Shown: positions 1 to 8,799, counted from the stretch's first letter. The stretch is 52,626 nt of DNA from Streptomyces albidochromogenes (GCF_005981925.1 NZ_VBVX01000008.1:1-52626); one strand, 5' to 3'. Numbers and translations are program-made. The notes: a model not told the origin generated them from the letters alone.

Positions 1-135
1 GCGGAAGCCCCCGCTGCGGTCCCGGCACCCGCGCACGAGCGGTTCACTCGAGCCTGGGCGCACAGCGCGGCACGGCCAGAAACGAAGGCGTGATGCTGCT
101 GCACGCCTCACGCAAGTACGGCTCCTAGTGCCAAA
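1..135. other. Window edge, no assignable gene
   Basis: Two frames stay open for short stretches here, but neither has a start in the window or a recognisable motif. It may hold the 3' end of a gene cut by the window edge or by the neighbouring insertion sequence. I cannot identify it. Confidence 0.3.
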
Positions 136-1275
136 TCAGGCAACGTTCGCCCTGTTGACGAGATCGCGTAGCCGTTCGTCGGCAGCGTTCTTGTTCCTCC
201 AGATGATGTAGCGGCGGATCATGCTGCCCTGCTCCTTGTGGCTCGCGTGGTCCGTGCCGTCGAGGGCGAAGTCGCGAAGGGCCGTGAACTGGGCCTCGAT
301 GCGGTTGAGCCAGGAAGAGTTGGTCGGGGTGTAGGCGATCTCGACGTTGTTGGCCTCGGCCCAGTCTGCGACCCGCCGGCAGCGCTTGGTGGTCAGATGC
401 GGGGAGAAGTTGTCGCAGACGACGGCGATGCGCACGCCGGCCGGGTAGAGGCTGCGCAGGTAGCGGCAGAACTCTATGAATTTCGAGCGGGTCTTGGTCT
501 CCTTGATGTGACCGTAGAGCTTGTCCCTGCCCAGGTCGTAGGCGGCGAGCAGGTGCCTCACCCCGTGCGGTCGGGTGTAGGTCGCCCGCCGCCTCGGCCT
601 GGGTTCACGCTCGGGGGCCTTGTGCTTGCCGCCGCGTTCGGCCCACTGCCGACCGGGGTGTGGTTGGAGGTTGAGCGGCCCGAACTCGTCCATACATAAA
701 ATGACTTCAGGCTCGCCGGGCTCCGGTATGACCTCGCCGTCGGCGATCGCGTAGAGGTGCTCGACCCGGGCCTTCTTGGCCTCGTAGTCGGGATCGCGGG
801 AGGCCTTCCAGGTCTTCACGCGTTGAAAGGAGACGCCCTCCTCGCGGAGCAGGACCCGCAGGCCCTCGTGGCTGATGTCGTCGACCATCCCCTCGGCGAC
901 CAGAAAGTCGGCCAACTTGGCCAGGCTCCAGGTTGAAAACGGCAGGCCATGCTCAGCTGGCTTTGACTTGGCGATTTTCTTGATCTCGCGTCGCTCAGGC
1001 AGGGCAAAGGTCTTGGGGCGTCCACCCTTGTACTTCGGGTAAAGCGCCTCGAAACCGTCGGCGTTGAAGTCATGGATCACGTCACGAACCCGGTCCGGGC
1101 TCGTGAACGTCACCTCGGCAATCTTCGCCACGGCCATGCCCTGCACGGACAGCAGTACCATCTGCGCGCGCCGCCACGTTACGACCGAGCCAGTGCCTCT
1201 GCGGATGATCCGCAGCAGCCGTCGCCCCTCCTCGTCATCGATCTCCCGCACCCGCACCCGTTCGGCCATGCGCAT
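136..1275 (-). CDS. IS630-family transposase, apparently intact
   Basis: DDE transposase that would cut and paste an IS630-type element. The 379-residue protein opens with a helix-turn-helix region (about residues 20-80, a winged segment ending near KYKGGRP). The catalytic core follows: first Asp in CMDEFGPL, second Asp in VVCDNFSPH, and the Glu in NSSWLNRIEAQF, which is the usual DDE layout and length for IS630 members. The start is the first of two close Met codons (residues 1 and 3), and the second, MAERVRV, is equally plausible. No terminal inverted repeats were resolved by eye. It differs in sequence from the broken IS630 copy near 21 kb, so it is a separate arrival. The reading frame is uninterrupted, unlike most other mobile genes here. 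Confidence 0.9.
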   Translation of the reverse strand: MRMAERVRVREIDDEEGRRLLRIIRRGTGSVVTWRRAQMVLLSVQGMAVAKIAEVTFTSPDRVRDVIHDFNADGFEALYPKYKGGRPKTFALPERREIKKIAKSKPAEHGLPFSTWSLAKLADFLVAEGMVDDISHEGLRVLLREEGVSFQRVKTWKASRDPDYEAKKARVEHLYAIADGEVIPEPGEPEVILCMDEFGPLNLQPHPGRQWAERGGKHKAPEREPRPRRRATYTRPHGVRHLLAAYDLGRDKLYGHIKETKTRSKFIEFCRYLRSLYPAGVRIAVVCDNFSPHLTTKRCRRVADWAEANNVEIAYTPTNSSWLNRIEAQFTALRDFALDGTDHASHKEQGSMIRRYIIWRNKNAADERLRDLVNRANVA

Positions 1276-1318
1276 CAGCCTGGCAGTGATCGGCGCCGGG
1301 ATGGCAGCTCTGGCCTCG

Positions 1319-1599
1319 TCACGTCGTCCGGCGTTTCCTCAGCTCCGCGAGCCATGCACGCACCTGCTCGTCGTCGTGCAGGTAGGCCCCGCCCTTGTCC
1401 GCGGGTAGGTCGATTCCGTGAAGGAGGCTCAGCGCCACCAGGAGATGTCGTCCCAATCAAGCCCGTCGTCGACCACCCACCGCGCGGCCCAGCGGTCGGC
1501 CTCGTCTCGGGTCAGATGACCCTCGACAAGCGCAACGAAGTGCTCTTCGATCTCATCAAGCGTCGGCTGGCCGCTGCCATCCATGTCCCGACCGTACAT
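1319..1599 (-). pseudogene. Small hypothetical protein gene, frameshifted
   Basis: Two abutting reading frames together make one small protein of about 93 residues. The first frame (ATG at 1599) runs MYGRDMDGSGQPTLDE... to DWDDISWW and then hits a stop at 1429. The second frame, overlapping that stop from 1438, continues ALSLLHGIDLPADKGG..YLHDDEQVRAWLAELRKR to a stop at 1319. Restoring one G after the two Trp codons joins them into a continuous protein. The composite resembles a small, widespread Streptomyces family of unknown function (my recollection, not searched). Either the gene is dead or the base is a sequencing error. Its first 17 or so codons lie in an 81-bp repeat that also starts the small gene at 2370-2561. 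Confidence 0.6.
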
Positions 1600-1630
1600 G
1601 CAGGGCAAACGTTGGCCGATGCAGCACCAG
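1550..1630. repeat. 81-bp direct repeat, copy 1
   Basis: This 81-bp block recurs at 2512-2592 with about four mismatches, in the same orientation, roughly 960 bp apart. On the minus strand it holds the upstream region and first codons (MYGRDMDGSGQPTLDE) of the frameshifted small gene. The lipoprotein gene sits between the two copies. Confidence 0.85.
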
Positions 1631-1724
1631 TCGCCACAGGCATCCGCAAGCCCGCTGACCTCGCCGCACAGGCCGAGGTCGCGCCGGCGCTGACTGAGCA
1701 TCGGCTCGACACCTTCGAGAAGGT

Positions 1725-1749
1725 GACTGACAGGCGGTCCCGGTCAGTC
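1725..1749. promoter_or_regulatory. Inverted repeat upstream of lipoprotein gene
   Basis: GACTGAC and GTCAGTC form perfect 7-bp arms around an 11-nt spacer, about 80 bp upstream of the lipoprotein start. A TTGACT hexamer follows near 1774. It could be an operator or a weak terminator. Nothing in the sequence decides between these. Confidence 0.3.
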
Positions 1750-1828
1750 AAAGTCACCTATCCATAGGATATTTTGACTCACCTTCTATCTCAAACCGAC
1801 TATCCAGAACGAACGACGGGGGAACGCC

Positions 1829-2272
1829 ATGAGCATCACCAGGACCACTCGTAGAACGCGGGCCAAGATCGCCGTGTCCATCGGGGCCCTGGCCGCGGGC
1901 TCACTCATACTCACCGCCTGCAGCGGAAGCAGCGGCAGCAAGCGTGACGGTACCTACTACATCAAGGACGTCAACGGCACGTCCGACCTCGGCCAGTTGG
2001 TTGTCAAGGGCAACAGCGTCTCGCATCATGAGTACGACTGCGATGGTGTCTACGAGAAGCCGGACGTGACCAGCACCGGCGAGTTCAACAAGGATCAGTC
2101 CCAGATCATCTGGACGGTCGCCGGAGAGGACACCCGCAACAAGCGGACCGGCAGCGAGCCCATCTCGACCAGTGACACCTCGATCAGCATCAGCGGTAGC
2201 GTGTACGTACGTGACAGCTCCGATGCCGGCAAGGCTCTGCTGGACGGCTTCAAGGCCAAGTGCGGGAAGTGA
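1829..2272 (+). CDS. Small secreted lipoprotein, function unknown
   Basis: A 147-residue protein with a classic lipoprotein signal: positively charged Arg-rich N-terminus, hydrophobic stretch (about residues 14-29) and lipobox LTAC with the lipidated Cys at about 31, then a Ser/Gly-rich linker. The mature part (about 115 residues) is polar and probably beta-rich, with two later Cys residues (in YDCDG and KAKCGK) that could pair. The start is supported by GGGGG just upstream of the ATG. It is expected to be anchored on the outer face of the membrane. It is followed by a clear hairpin terminator and so looks monocistronic. No named family recognised. Confidence 0.85.
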   Translation: MSITRTTRRTRAKIAVSIGALAAGSLILTACSGSSGSKRDGTYYIKDVNGTSDLGQLVVKGNSVSHHEYDCDGVYEKPDVTSTGEFNKDQSQIIWTVAGEDTRNKRTGSEPISTSDTSISISGSVYVRDSSDAGKALLDGFKAKCGK

Positions 2273-2304
2273 CGTAGACCTCCCACTCGCCCGGCCGAGC
2301 AGCG

Positions 2305-2339
2305 CAGAACCCCGTGGGCATCGCGTCCACGGGGTTCTG
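2305..2339 (+). terminator. Hairpin terminator after lipoprotein gene
   Basis: CAGAACCCCGTGG and CCACGGGGTTCTG form a perfect 13-bp stem with a 9-nt loop, about 30 bp beyond the lipoprotein stop, followed by a T-rich stretch (TTCTTCC). Confidence 0.8.
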
Positions 2340-2369
2340 TTCTTCCTCGGCTGGTCAAGCCTCTGACGC

Positions 2370-2561
2370 CTACTCCTGAAGCTGCTGCGCCCGGTACTCC
2401 TCGATCGTCTCCGGCGGCCAGCCGTACTTTGGGACATGCTGCTCGACGAAATCGAGTTCGGCCCACGCTGCCGACCTCCGGATTCTCGACTGGGCCATCA
2501 CGGCGAACACCATCTCGTCAAGCGTCGGCTGGCCGCTGGCATCCATGTCCCGACCGTACAT
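2370..2561 (-). CDS. Small hypothetical protein sharing repeat-encoded N-terminus
   Basis: A 63-residue reading frame beginning MYGRDMDASGQPTLDE, the same N-terminus as the frameshifted gene at 1319-1599, because both starts lie in the 81-bp direct repeat. The rest differs (VFAVMAQSRIRRSAAW..., ending EEYRAQQLQE). It lies downstream of, and in line with, the three Cys/His-module genes (gap 27 nt), so it could be the last gene of that operon. No strong ribosome site is visible. It may be a real small gene or a chimaera made by the repeat recombination. Confidence 0.45.
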   Translation of the reverse strand: MYGRDMDASGQPTLDEMVFAVMAQSRIRRSAAWAELDFVEQHVPKYGWPPETIEEYRAQQLQE

Positions 2562-2592
2562 GCAGGGCAAACGTTGGCTGATGCAGCACTAG
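2512..2592. repeat. 81-bp direct repeat, copy 2
   Basis: Second copy of the block at 1550-1630, about four mismatches. It contains the start of the small gene at 2370-2561, and its far edge coincides with the stop codon (2589-2591) of the last Cys/His-module gene, so recombination at this block may have set that gene's 3' end. Confidence 0.85.
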
Positions 2593-3557
2593 GACCCTTC
2601 CTCCGGCCCTTCTCGCTTCGGCTCGGCTCGCATCGCGCGCAGTCTGGCCAAGGAGTCCCGGGCGACCGAAGCCGTGAACGCCGGGCATAGCAGCGGCTCC
2701 AGCGGCGGTGGGTTCTTCAGGCACGGCCCGTGCCGCTCGTAGACCCCGCGTCCGCTGGCGCTGCTCAGGTGAATCCCCACACATACGGCGCGGGTCGCCC
2801 AACGGGGCAGGTCAAGGTGTTCGTCGTGGGTGCACACGGGGTCCGTGGGCCCGGCGAGCACCGCCTCGAATCCCCGCACCAAGGCGTCGTACGCCTCGTC
2901 GGAGCTTTGGGCGGTCCCCTCCCACCAGGTCAGCGCCGCGGCCGTGATCACATGGCCCGCCCGGTCCGCCCCCTCGGCGTGGCCCAAGGCCCTCCCTACA
3001 CCGGCAACCTCCTTGCCCACGTCCGTACCGGGCTGCGGGTAGCCCTCCAGGACGGCCGTGAGCGAGTCGAGGTCTCGCTGCGCGGCGAACGGCAGCAGGG
3101 GCGGGGCTTCGGGGGCCGATCCGGGTTCGAGTGCCTCCAGGACCAAGGCCGCGAACCCGTCGACGGTACGCGGGCAGAGCCACTGCTCCCGCGAGTGGTT
3201 CTCCCACCACTCAACGCTGTCGTCGGCCAGCATCCGCAGCACGTCCGGGAGCGTGTCGACGAGGTCCTCCCACTGCTCGTCGAACGGGTGCTCCGCATGA
3301 CCGCAGCTCTGCCCCGCGCGTTCCCGGCGTACGGCCCGCGCCGCATCGGCCACCACGCGCGGCACGTCCCCGCCGGCCAGTTCGGTGTACGGCAGCATCA
3401 GGACAAGCCCGAACACCCGCTGATACGCGAGCTCTCCGCCGGGATCGTCCGCCAGTGCCCGTGCGCACTCCAGGACGACCTGGTCCTGGACCTCGTAGGG
3501 ACCGTAGCGGTCCTCTCCGGTCTCGCTCCAGGAGTGGACCAGTTGTTCGTACGTCAT
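2589..3557 (-). CDS. Cys/His-module protein, two modules
   Basis: Function unknown. A 322-residue, acidic, largely helical soluble protein and the last of three tandem paralogues. It opens MTYEQLVHSWSE and carries LECARALADDPGG, which matches LECARELAADPRG-type segments in its neighbours. Two copies of a module are visible: CGHAEHPFDEQW followed by LCPRTVDGFA, then CTHDEHLDLPRW followed by LCPAFTASVA. Each module therefore has a Cys-x-His-x2-His cluster and a later Cys-Pro, the sort of set that could bind a metal such as zinc (inference). The start is fixed by a 1-nt stop/start overlap (TGATG) with the gene upstream, implying translational coupling. A longer in-frame extension overlaps the neighbour and was not used. 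Confidence 0.7.
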   Translation of the reverse strand: MTYEQLVHSWSETGEDRYGPYEVQDQVVLECARALADDPGGELAYQRVFGLVLMLPYTELAGGDVPRVVADAARAVRRERAGQSCGHAEHPFDEQWEDLVDTLPDVLRMLADDSVEWWENHSREQWLCPRTVDGFAALVLEALEPGSAPEAPPLLPFAAQRDLDSLTAVLEGYPQPGTDVGKEVAGVGRALGHAEGADRAGHVITAAALTWWEGTAQSSDEAYDALVRGFEAVLAGPTDPVCTHDEHLDLPRWATRAVCVGIHLSSASGRGVYERHGPCLKNPPPLEPLLCPAFTASVARDSLARLRAMRAEPKREGPEEGS

Positions 3558-4519
3558 CAGTCGTTCCTCAGCCGTGTCAGGGAGTCTCGGGCCGTGGCGG
3601 CGACGAACGCCGGGCACAGGGCGGTGTCGAGGGGTGGGGCCCAGGGCTCGGGCCACTTCTCGTACGCCGCGCGGCCGCGGGCGCTCGCCAGGTGCATGCC
3701 CACCCACAGGGTCTCGGTGGTGTCGCTCGGAAGGTCCGGGTGCGCGCCATGGGGGCAGGGCCCGTCGTCGAGGAGGCCGATCGCGTGCTCGAAGGCGTCC
3801 GCCAGCTCGTCGACGAGCTCCTGCGCGTCGGCGTCGTCCGCCTCTGCCTCGACGTACCACGCGACGGCGGTGGTCACGATGACCCGGCCGGCCAGCTCGT
3901 CGTCCGCGGCCTCCTGCAGCGCGGAGGCCGCGAAGGAGAGGTCCCAGGCCACGTCGAAAGTCCTGGCGAGCGGGTAGCCCTCCATGATCGCGGTGAGCCC
4001 CTCCAGTTCGTACCGGTCCTCGAACGGCAGGAATGGCGGTACGTCGCCGGCCGAGCCGGGCCGCAGCGATTCCATCACCACGCGCGCGTGCCCGGCGACG
4101 TTGCGCGGGCACAGCCATGCGTCGCGCGGCCTGAGGTCCGTCCAGGGCCTCGCGTCGTCGGCGAGGTCCCGCAGGACGTCCGCCATGGTCCCGAGATCCT
4201 CCTCCAAGTCGCCCTGGAAGGGGTGGCCCTGGTGCGTGCAGGGCGCGTCCCGCAGCGCCCGGTCGACGGCCTGTGCCGCGTCGAACGCCGCCCCGGCGTC
4301 ACAGTCCTCCGGTTTCTTTGTAGCCAGGTACGGAAGCGCGAGGACCAGACCCAGCGTCCAGCTGTACGCGAGCGGCCCGCGCGGATCGGCGGCCAGTTCA
4401 CGGGCGCACTCGACGACGAGCCGCTCGTACGTCTGCGGTTCGTGGTCGACGTACTCCCTCATCTCGTCCCAGGCGTCGGCCAGTTCGTGCGCCCGCTCAG
4501 CGGTGGTTCGATCCGTCAT
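3557..4519 (-). CDS. Cys/His-module protein, two modules
   Basis: Function unknown. 320 residues, paralogous along its length to the genes on each side. Modules: CTHQGHPFQGDLEED with a later LCPRNVAGHA, and CPHGAHPDLPSD with a later LCPAFVAATA. Between them lies the shared ECARELAADPRG..LAY..TLGLVLALPYL segment. Two ATGs compete. I chose 4519 (MTDRTTAE) because GAGGAGG sits 6 nt before it, whereas the ATG at 4525 directly abuts that site. The start lies 23 nt inside the upstream gene, so the two are probably coupled. Confidence 0.7.
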   Translation of the reverse strand: MTDRTTAERAHELADAWDEMREYVDHEPQTYERLVVECARELAADPRGPLAYSWTLGLVLALPYLATKKPEDCDAGAAFDAAQAVDRALRDAPCTHQGHPFQGDLEEDLGTMADVLRDLADDARPWTDLRPRDAWLCPRNVAGHARVVMESLRPGSAGDVPPFLPFEDRYELEGLTAIMEGYPLARTFDVAWDLSFAASALQEAADDELAGRVIVTTAVAWYVEAEADDADAQELVDELADAFEHAIGLLDDGPCPHGAHPDLPSDTTETLWVGMHLASARGRAAYEKWPEPWAPPLDTALCPAFVAATARDSLTRLRND

Positions 4520-6002
4520 GGTCATCCTCCTCGTCCATCTCCTCGTACCGCTCGTCCATTGCGGCGATCGGGTCCCGCGCCCAGTCGGCGAGCAGGCTTG
4601 CACAGGCCCATACGTCGACGGGGTACGCGCCTTCCGGGGCCCCGGACTCCGCCGGGGCGTAGAGGTGATCGAGGTGCGCCTTGAACTCCTTGCGCCGGTG
4701 CCCGGACTCCCGCAGATCCGCGTCCGGATGGCCGTCGCCGTGCGGGCAGTCATGGTCGAGCGGCTCGGGGTCGACACCCCGCAGCAGAGCGCGCACCTCA
4801 CGCCCCACGCCGTACGGCAGGTCGAAGACCGAGGCGGCCCACAGGGCGAGGTGAAGCAGAACGAGCCGCTCGTGCGGGTCGGTGGCCTCCGCGTGCCGGC
4901 GTGCCGCCCACAGGCCGGCGTTCTGGCCCGCGACACCGGAGTCGTCGAGGTCGTCGGCGTCGACGACCGTCTGCGTCAGCGCACCGATGTCGAGGCGCCC
5001 GTCGGTCCGGACGAACGTGGCGTCCAGGCCGCTGGTTTCGCGTACGCCGAACAATTCCTCGTGCGCGGAGCGCAGTTCACCGAGCGACTCCTCGGCGAGG
5101 CTCCGCAGATAGTCAGGGCACACCCAGACGTCGGCCGGCTCGTCCAGCCATCCGGCGAGTTCGGCCCGCCCGCCGGGGCTGCGCACATGGAAGGCGATCT
5201 CAGCCAGCGACTCGTAGTACAGGTCGTCCTCGTCGGGGTGCTCGCCGTCCGCGTGCGCACAGCCGCCCGCATCGCCGAGCAGCCCGAGCGCCTGCTCCAG
5301 ACCCTGGATCATCGCGTCGAAGACCGGACGCAGGGTGATCCGGTGGACGGCGTACGGAACCGTCACATGCTGCGTGAGGACGTACCCCGCGAGCGCGCCC
5401 GGGGTGGGACGGTCTGGCAGGTAGTCCGCGTTGGACTCGATCTCGGGAGCGGGATCGATGACGGGGTGGTCGTTGAGGATCTCCTTCAGATCCCGCACCG
5501 ATTGCGCATGTTCCTCCGGCACCGCCTCGGGAATCCCGGATACAGAGAACGGCGCGATGACATCGGCCGTGACGCGGGCGATGCCCGCGACATTTCGCGG
5601 GCACGACTCGCCGTCGACCCGGGGGTTCTCGGGGTACTCCCCGATCAGGTAGTCGGCGGCGACCCCCACCGATCCCCAGGAGTCCTCGGAGAGGTGCTGC
5701 AGCTCCTCCTCGTACGGATGCGCCTCGTGTCCGCAGTCCGCCGCGTCCAGCGCCGACGCGGCGGCCACGAGCGCGGCGACAGCGGCCCGCGCCGTCTCCG
5801 GCCGCGGCCGCCAGACGAGATAGCGGACCATCTTCGCAAGCCCGGCCACCCACACATGCGCCGACTCATCGCCGGGATCGGCGGCAAGTCGGCGCACGCA
5901 GTCGAGCACGAGTGGCTCGGCCTCCGCCGGATCGGTGCTGGCGTCGGTCCGGGACCACTGCGCGTACAGCTCGGCCGCGCGGGCATCAGGTATGACGATC
6001 AT
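4497..6002 (-). CDS. Cys/His-module protein, three modules
   Basis: Function unknown. About 501 residues and first gene of the three-gene operon. It has three module copies where its paralogues have two: CGHEAHPYEEEL with SCPRNVAGIA, CAHADGEHPDEDDL with VCPDYLRSL, and CPHGDGHPDADL with a reduced WACASLL (the Pro is missing). The extra module is at the C-terminus and accounts for the larger size. The start is uncertain: MIVIPDARAAEL at 6002 is preferred, and an upstream in-frame Met at 6071 would add 23 unlikely residues. No signal peptide or membrane segment, so it is probably cytoplasmic. Confidence 0.65.
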   Translation of the reverse strand: MIVIPDARAAELYAQWSRTDASTDPAEAEPLVLDCVRRLAADPGDESAHVWVAGLAKMVRYLVWRPRPETARAAVAALVAAASALDAADCGHEAHPYEEELQHLSEDSWGSVGVAADYLIGEYPENPRVDGESCPRNVAGIARVTADVIAPFSVSGIPEAVPEEHAQSVRDLKEILNDHPVIDPAPEIESNADYLPDRPTPGALAGYVLTQHVTVPYAVHRITLRPVFDAMIQGLEQALGLLGDAGGCAHADGEHPDEDDLYYESLAEIAFHVRSPGGRAELAGWLDEPADVWVCPDYLRSLAEESLGELRSAHEELFGVRETSGLDATFVRTDGRLDIGALTQTVVDADDLDDSGVAGQNAGLWAARRHAEATDPHERLVLLHLALWAASVFDLPYGVGREVRALLRGVDPEPLDHDCPHGDGHPDADLRESGHRRKEFKAHLDHLYAPAESGAPEGAYPVDVWACASLLADWARDPIAAMDERYEEMDEEDDHDGSNHR

Positions 6003-6163
6003 GCCCGGTACGACGTACGGCGAGGCTCCTGAGGTTCCTGGGGTCCGGGACTTAAGTACGACTACCTGCACGAGCGGGGGTTGGGGACCGGGGGGGTGCC
6101 CCTATGCCTCTGGTCAAGGGAAACCGGGGTGCGTTGGGTCGGTGAGCCGGGCAGCATGGCGGG

Positions 6164-6647
6164 GTGGCTGATCTGCTGTGGGATGACGTGAAGTGCTTCC
6201 TCGAGCCGGACTTGATGGGGTCGCTGCCGGACGTGCGTGTCCCGGATGCCTCGGTGGAGGACTGGCAGGCGGTCCTCGATCTGGTCACGGACAAGGGCTG
6301 GAAGTGCCAGTACTCCGAGGGGGAGACAGTGCTTCCAGTGCCTCAGGCGAAGGCCGTGCTTTCCCGCGGGGGATGCCGAGTGCCCTGACCTGCGGGTGTG
6401 GCCGACTGTGGATGTGTTGGCGATCTTCCGGTTCCATGCCGTCGATGAAGTCGACTTCGACGTCGATCTGCGTAAGTTGCAGGGCCAGGAGCGACTTGAT
6501 GTGTTCTTCGGCTTCCTCCGGGAAATCGGACGGCGGCTGGGCAAGCCGGTGCTGATGGACCCGGAGGGCGACGAAGGCCATCCGGTGCTCGGCTTCGATG
6601 TCGAGGCTGATCGAGTCGTTCGCCTCGCAGACCCGCAGGTCAGGTGA
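6164..6647 (+). pseudogene. Hypothetical protein gene, frameshifted
   Basis: The first frame, from a GTG at 6164 (VADLLWDDVKCFLEPDL..., through VPQAKAVLSR), stops at 6388. The second frame picks up at the same point (GDAECPDLRVWPTVDVLAIFRFH...) and runs to 6647 (VRLADPQVR). Removing one G from the run of five near 6369-6373 fuses them into a single protein of about 160 residues. I do not recognise the family. Its 3' end overlaps the stop of the IS110 remnant on the other strand by 8 nt, so its true C-terminus may have been replaced by that insertion. Confidence 0.55.
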
Positions 6648-7901
6648 CTGCGGCCGACGGCTGGGGTTCGTAGAAGGTTCCGTCGCGGAGCATGGCGAAG
6701 AGGACATCGGCTCGGCGGCGGGCGAGGCAAAGAAGAGCCTGGGTGTGGTGTTTGCCCTGGCCGATCTTCTTGTCGTAGTAAGCCCGGGATGCCGGGTCAC
6801 CCAGGGCGGCGAAGGCGGAGAGGAAGAAGGCTCGTTTGAGCTGCTTGTTCCCTCTCCGGGAAGGCTGTTCGCCGCGGATCGATGAGCCTGAGCTCCGGGT
6901 CGCGGGGGCGAGTCCGGCGTAGGCGGCGAGGTGGCCGGCGGTCGGGAAGGTGCTGCCGTCGCCGACCTCGATCAGATCCTGGCTCCGGTCCTGACGCCGA
7001 TTCCCGGCATCGACGTCAGGACCTTCGCAAGAAGGTGGGCCTCCAGCAGTTCCTCGATCCGCCCCGCCAGCAGCTTCCGCTGGTCAAGCACGGACGTCAG
7101 CGAGGCGGCCAGGCTCGGGACGATCAACGCGGCCGCCTCGGTCCCCGGAACGGTGACGGTCTGCTCGTCCAGCGCGGCGAAGATCTCCTCGACCAGCCGC
7201 TCGGCCATCCTCGGCGCCTTCGGCCGCAGCAGCGTGCCCAGCCGCCGACGTCCTGCCTTGCGTATCTGGGCCGGAGACCCAAACCGTTCCAGCAGGGTCA
7301 GGGCGGCCGGATGCTGCAACCGCGGCCCCAAAACACGTTTTAAGGACGGGTGGATCTGAGTGAGCAGGCCGTGCAACCGGTTCGCCACCCGGGTAGCCTC
7401 GCCGGCCAGGTCGTCGTCGAACCCGACGATCATTTCCAGCTCGGCGATCGTCTCGTCTTCGCCGTCGATCGCCCGCAGAGTGTGCGGTATCGCCCGGGCC
7501 GCGTCCGCGATGATGAACGCGTCCCTCGCGTCCGTCTTGGCCTCGCCCGGGTAGAGGCCGGCATCCGCCGCATCGTCAGCCCAGGCAGGTAGGCCACCGG
7601 GCAGCCCATGTCCCTTGCGACCGCCAGCGGCAGGGCCCCGATCGAGGCCGGCTGATCGACCACGACCAGCACCGTTCCGCGCTTGGCCTGGAGTTTCGCG
7701 AACAGTTCGCGGAGCTTGGGTTCGGTGTTGGGAAGGCGCTTGTCGAACGCTTTCTTGCCGGCCGGGGTGACGGCGGTGGCGTGGTGTTCGCCCTTGCCGA
7801 CGTCCAGGCCGAGGAAGACTTCGATGTCGCCGGTGTCGATCGCGTGCAGGCCCCTCCATCACGCCTTCGTCCGGCCTTGCCTCGGCACCGAGCTGCCACA
7901 T
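6640..7901 (-). pseudogene. IS110-family transposase, three frameshifts
   Basis: The pieces together spell a complete IS110-type (DEDD) transposase, but in different frames. An N-terminal piece runs through VFLGLDVGKGEHHATAVTP to LVVVDQPASIG and PVAYLPGLTMRR. A middle piece runs LYPGEAKTDARDAF through GFDDDLAGEATRVANRLHGLL to LTSMPGIGVRTGARI. A C-terminal piece covers VGDGSTFPTAGHLAAYAG, RGNKQLKRAFF and YYDKKIGQGK. Breaks lie near 7850 (extra G), 7570 (missing base) and 6990 (missing C). The DEDD residues and the C-terminal Ser region are recognisable, but no active protein could be made as written. No clear termini were found. Confidence 0.85.
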
Positions 7902-8296
7902 CCACGTTACGGAGAGCTCATCCGGCCTGGGTGAAGCCGGTGCTCAAGCCCCTCATCAGCGGTCCGTCGGTGCCTCCGGACCCGGTGACACCCCCCCGGA
8001 TCATGAACAACAAGGGGGGGAAGTCATGCCGGACCCGAAGGCCGGAGGCCCCATTGCGGAGCCACGAAAAGGTAACGGCGGGCGACGGGTGGAGCGGGGC
8101 CCTGTACCAGGCGCGGTTACCAGGGCCCCCGCTGCGGCGCGCGCATGGCATGGGGGATCCATACACGTGTCGTCCGGCACAACGGCGTCGGCAGACTCAG
8201 GGACACGGGTCGGATGTGCAGCAGGGCGTTAAGGGTCGTCTCGCGTGGGCACTCGACTGATGAGTGAGTGGTTAAGGACATGGTGCACCCCCTCCA
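7902..8296. other. Non-coding stretch beside IS110 remnant
   Basis: Several frames are open by GC bias, but none has family motifs or a convincing start. It may include the left flank of the IS110 element. I see no promoter or RNA gene. Confidence 0.4.
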
Positions 8297-8331
8297 GGGG
8301 CCGGCCGCAGCGGGCTGCAGCGGCCGGCCCC
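8297..8331 (-). terminator. Strong GC hairpin, likely terminator
   Basis: GGGGCCGGCCGC and GCGGCCGGCCCC form a perfect 12-bp stem with an 11-nt loop, 31 bp beyond the stop of the leftward gene at 8362. There is no T tract, which is usual for Streptomyces terminators. Confidence 0.6.
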
Positions 8332-8361
8332 GAGTCCTGTTCCCGAGCAGGCTGCTGGTGG

Positions 8362-8799
8362 TCAGAGCCAGGTGCCCTCGAGGGCGCGGCGGTCGCCGGT
8401 GAGCGCATAGCGGCGTACGGCCAGGATGTTGTCGAGGGCTTTCTGCTCGGACCAGTACGGCGGGGCGAGCTCGAGCGCGATCTGCCCCAGGCGCCCGCCG
8501 GCAGCGGCTACTTCGTCGGCCAGACGCCGTACCGCCTTCACGTCAGTGGGATGCCGCTCGGCGTCAGCGAGCGCCCGTTTCAGAGAGTCGTCCTGGGCGG
8601 TGTCACCGGCCGTAGGGAGTGGAGCGCGGCGGACGTCGTCGACGGCCTGGCCTACGATGGCGCGGACCGTAGACAACTCGAGCTGCCCGGGTCCGCAGAT
8701 GCGCGGGATCCGCCCCGGGCCAATCTGGACGAGGCGGGTCGCGGCGTCCCGCCGCAGTAGCCGTGCGGGCCACCCAGGCCAACCAGCGGCCAGGCCCAT
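8362..8799 (-). CDS. Hypothetical protein
   Basis: About 145 residues. The C-terminal two-thirds look like a real helical protein (LSTVRAIVGQAVDDV, LKRALADAERHPTDVKAV, ADEVAAAGGRLGQIALEL) and a good hairpin follows the stop. The start is unclear: ATG at 8799 (MGLAAGWPGW) or TTG at 8676 (LSTVRAIV), which would give 104 residues. Sequence just upstream is an IS5 scrap, so the 5' end may have been replaced. No family recognised. Confidence 0.45.
   Translation of the reverse strand: MGLAAGWPGWPARLLRRDAATRLVQIGPGRIPRICGPGQLELSTVRAIVGQAVDDVRRAPLPTAGDTAQDDSLKRALADAERHPTDVKAVRRLADEVAAAGGRLGQIALELAPPYWSEQKALDNILAVRRYALTGDRRALEGTWL

Noticed and set aside
2730-6032. Long plus-strand open frames across the three Cys/His-module genes
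   Set aside because: They are antisense shadows with Arg/Pro-rich low-complexity translation. The minus frames share conserved motifs between paralogues.
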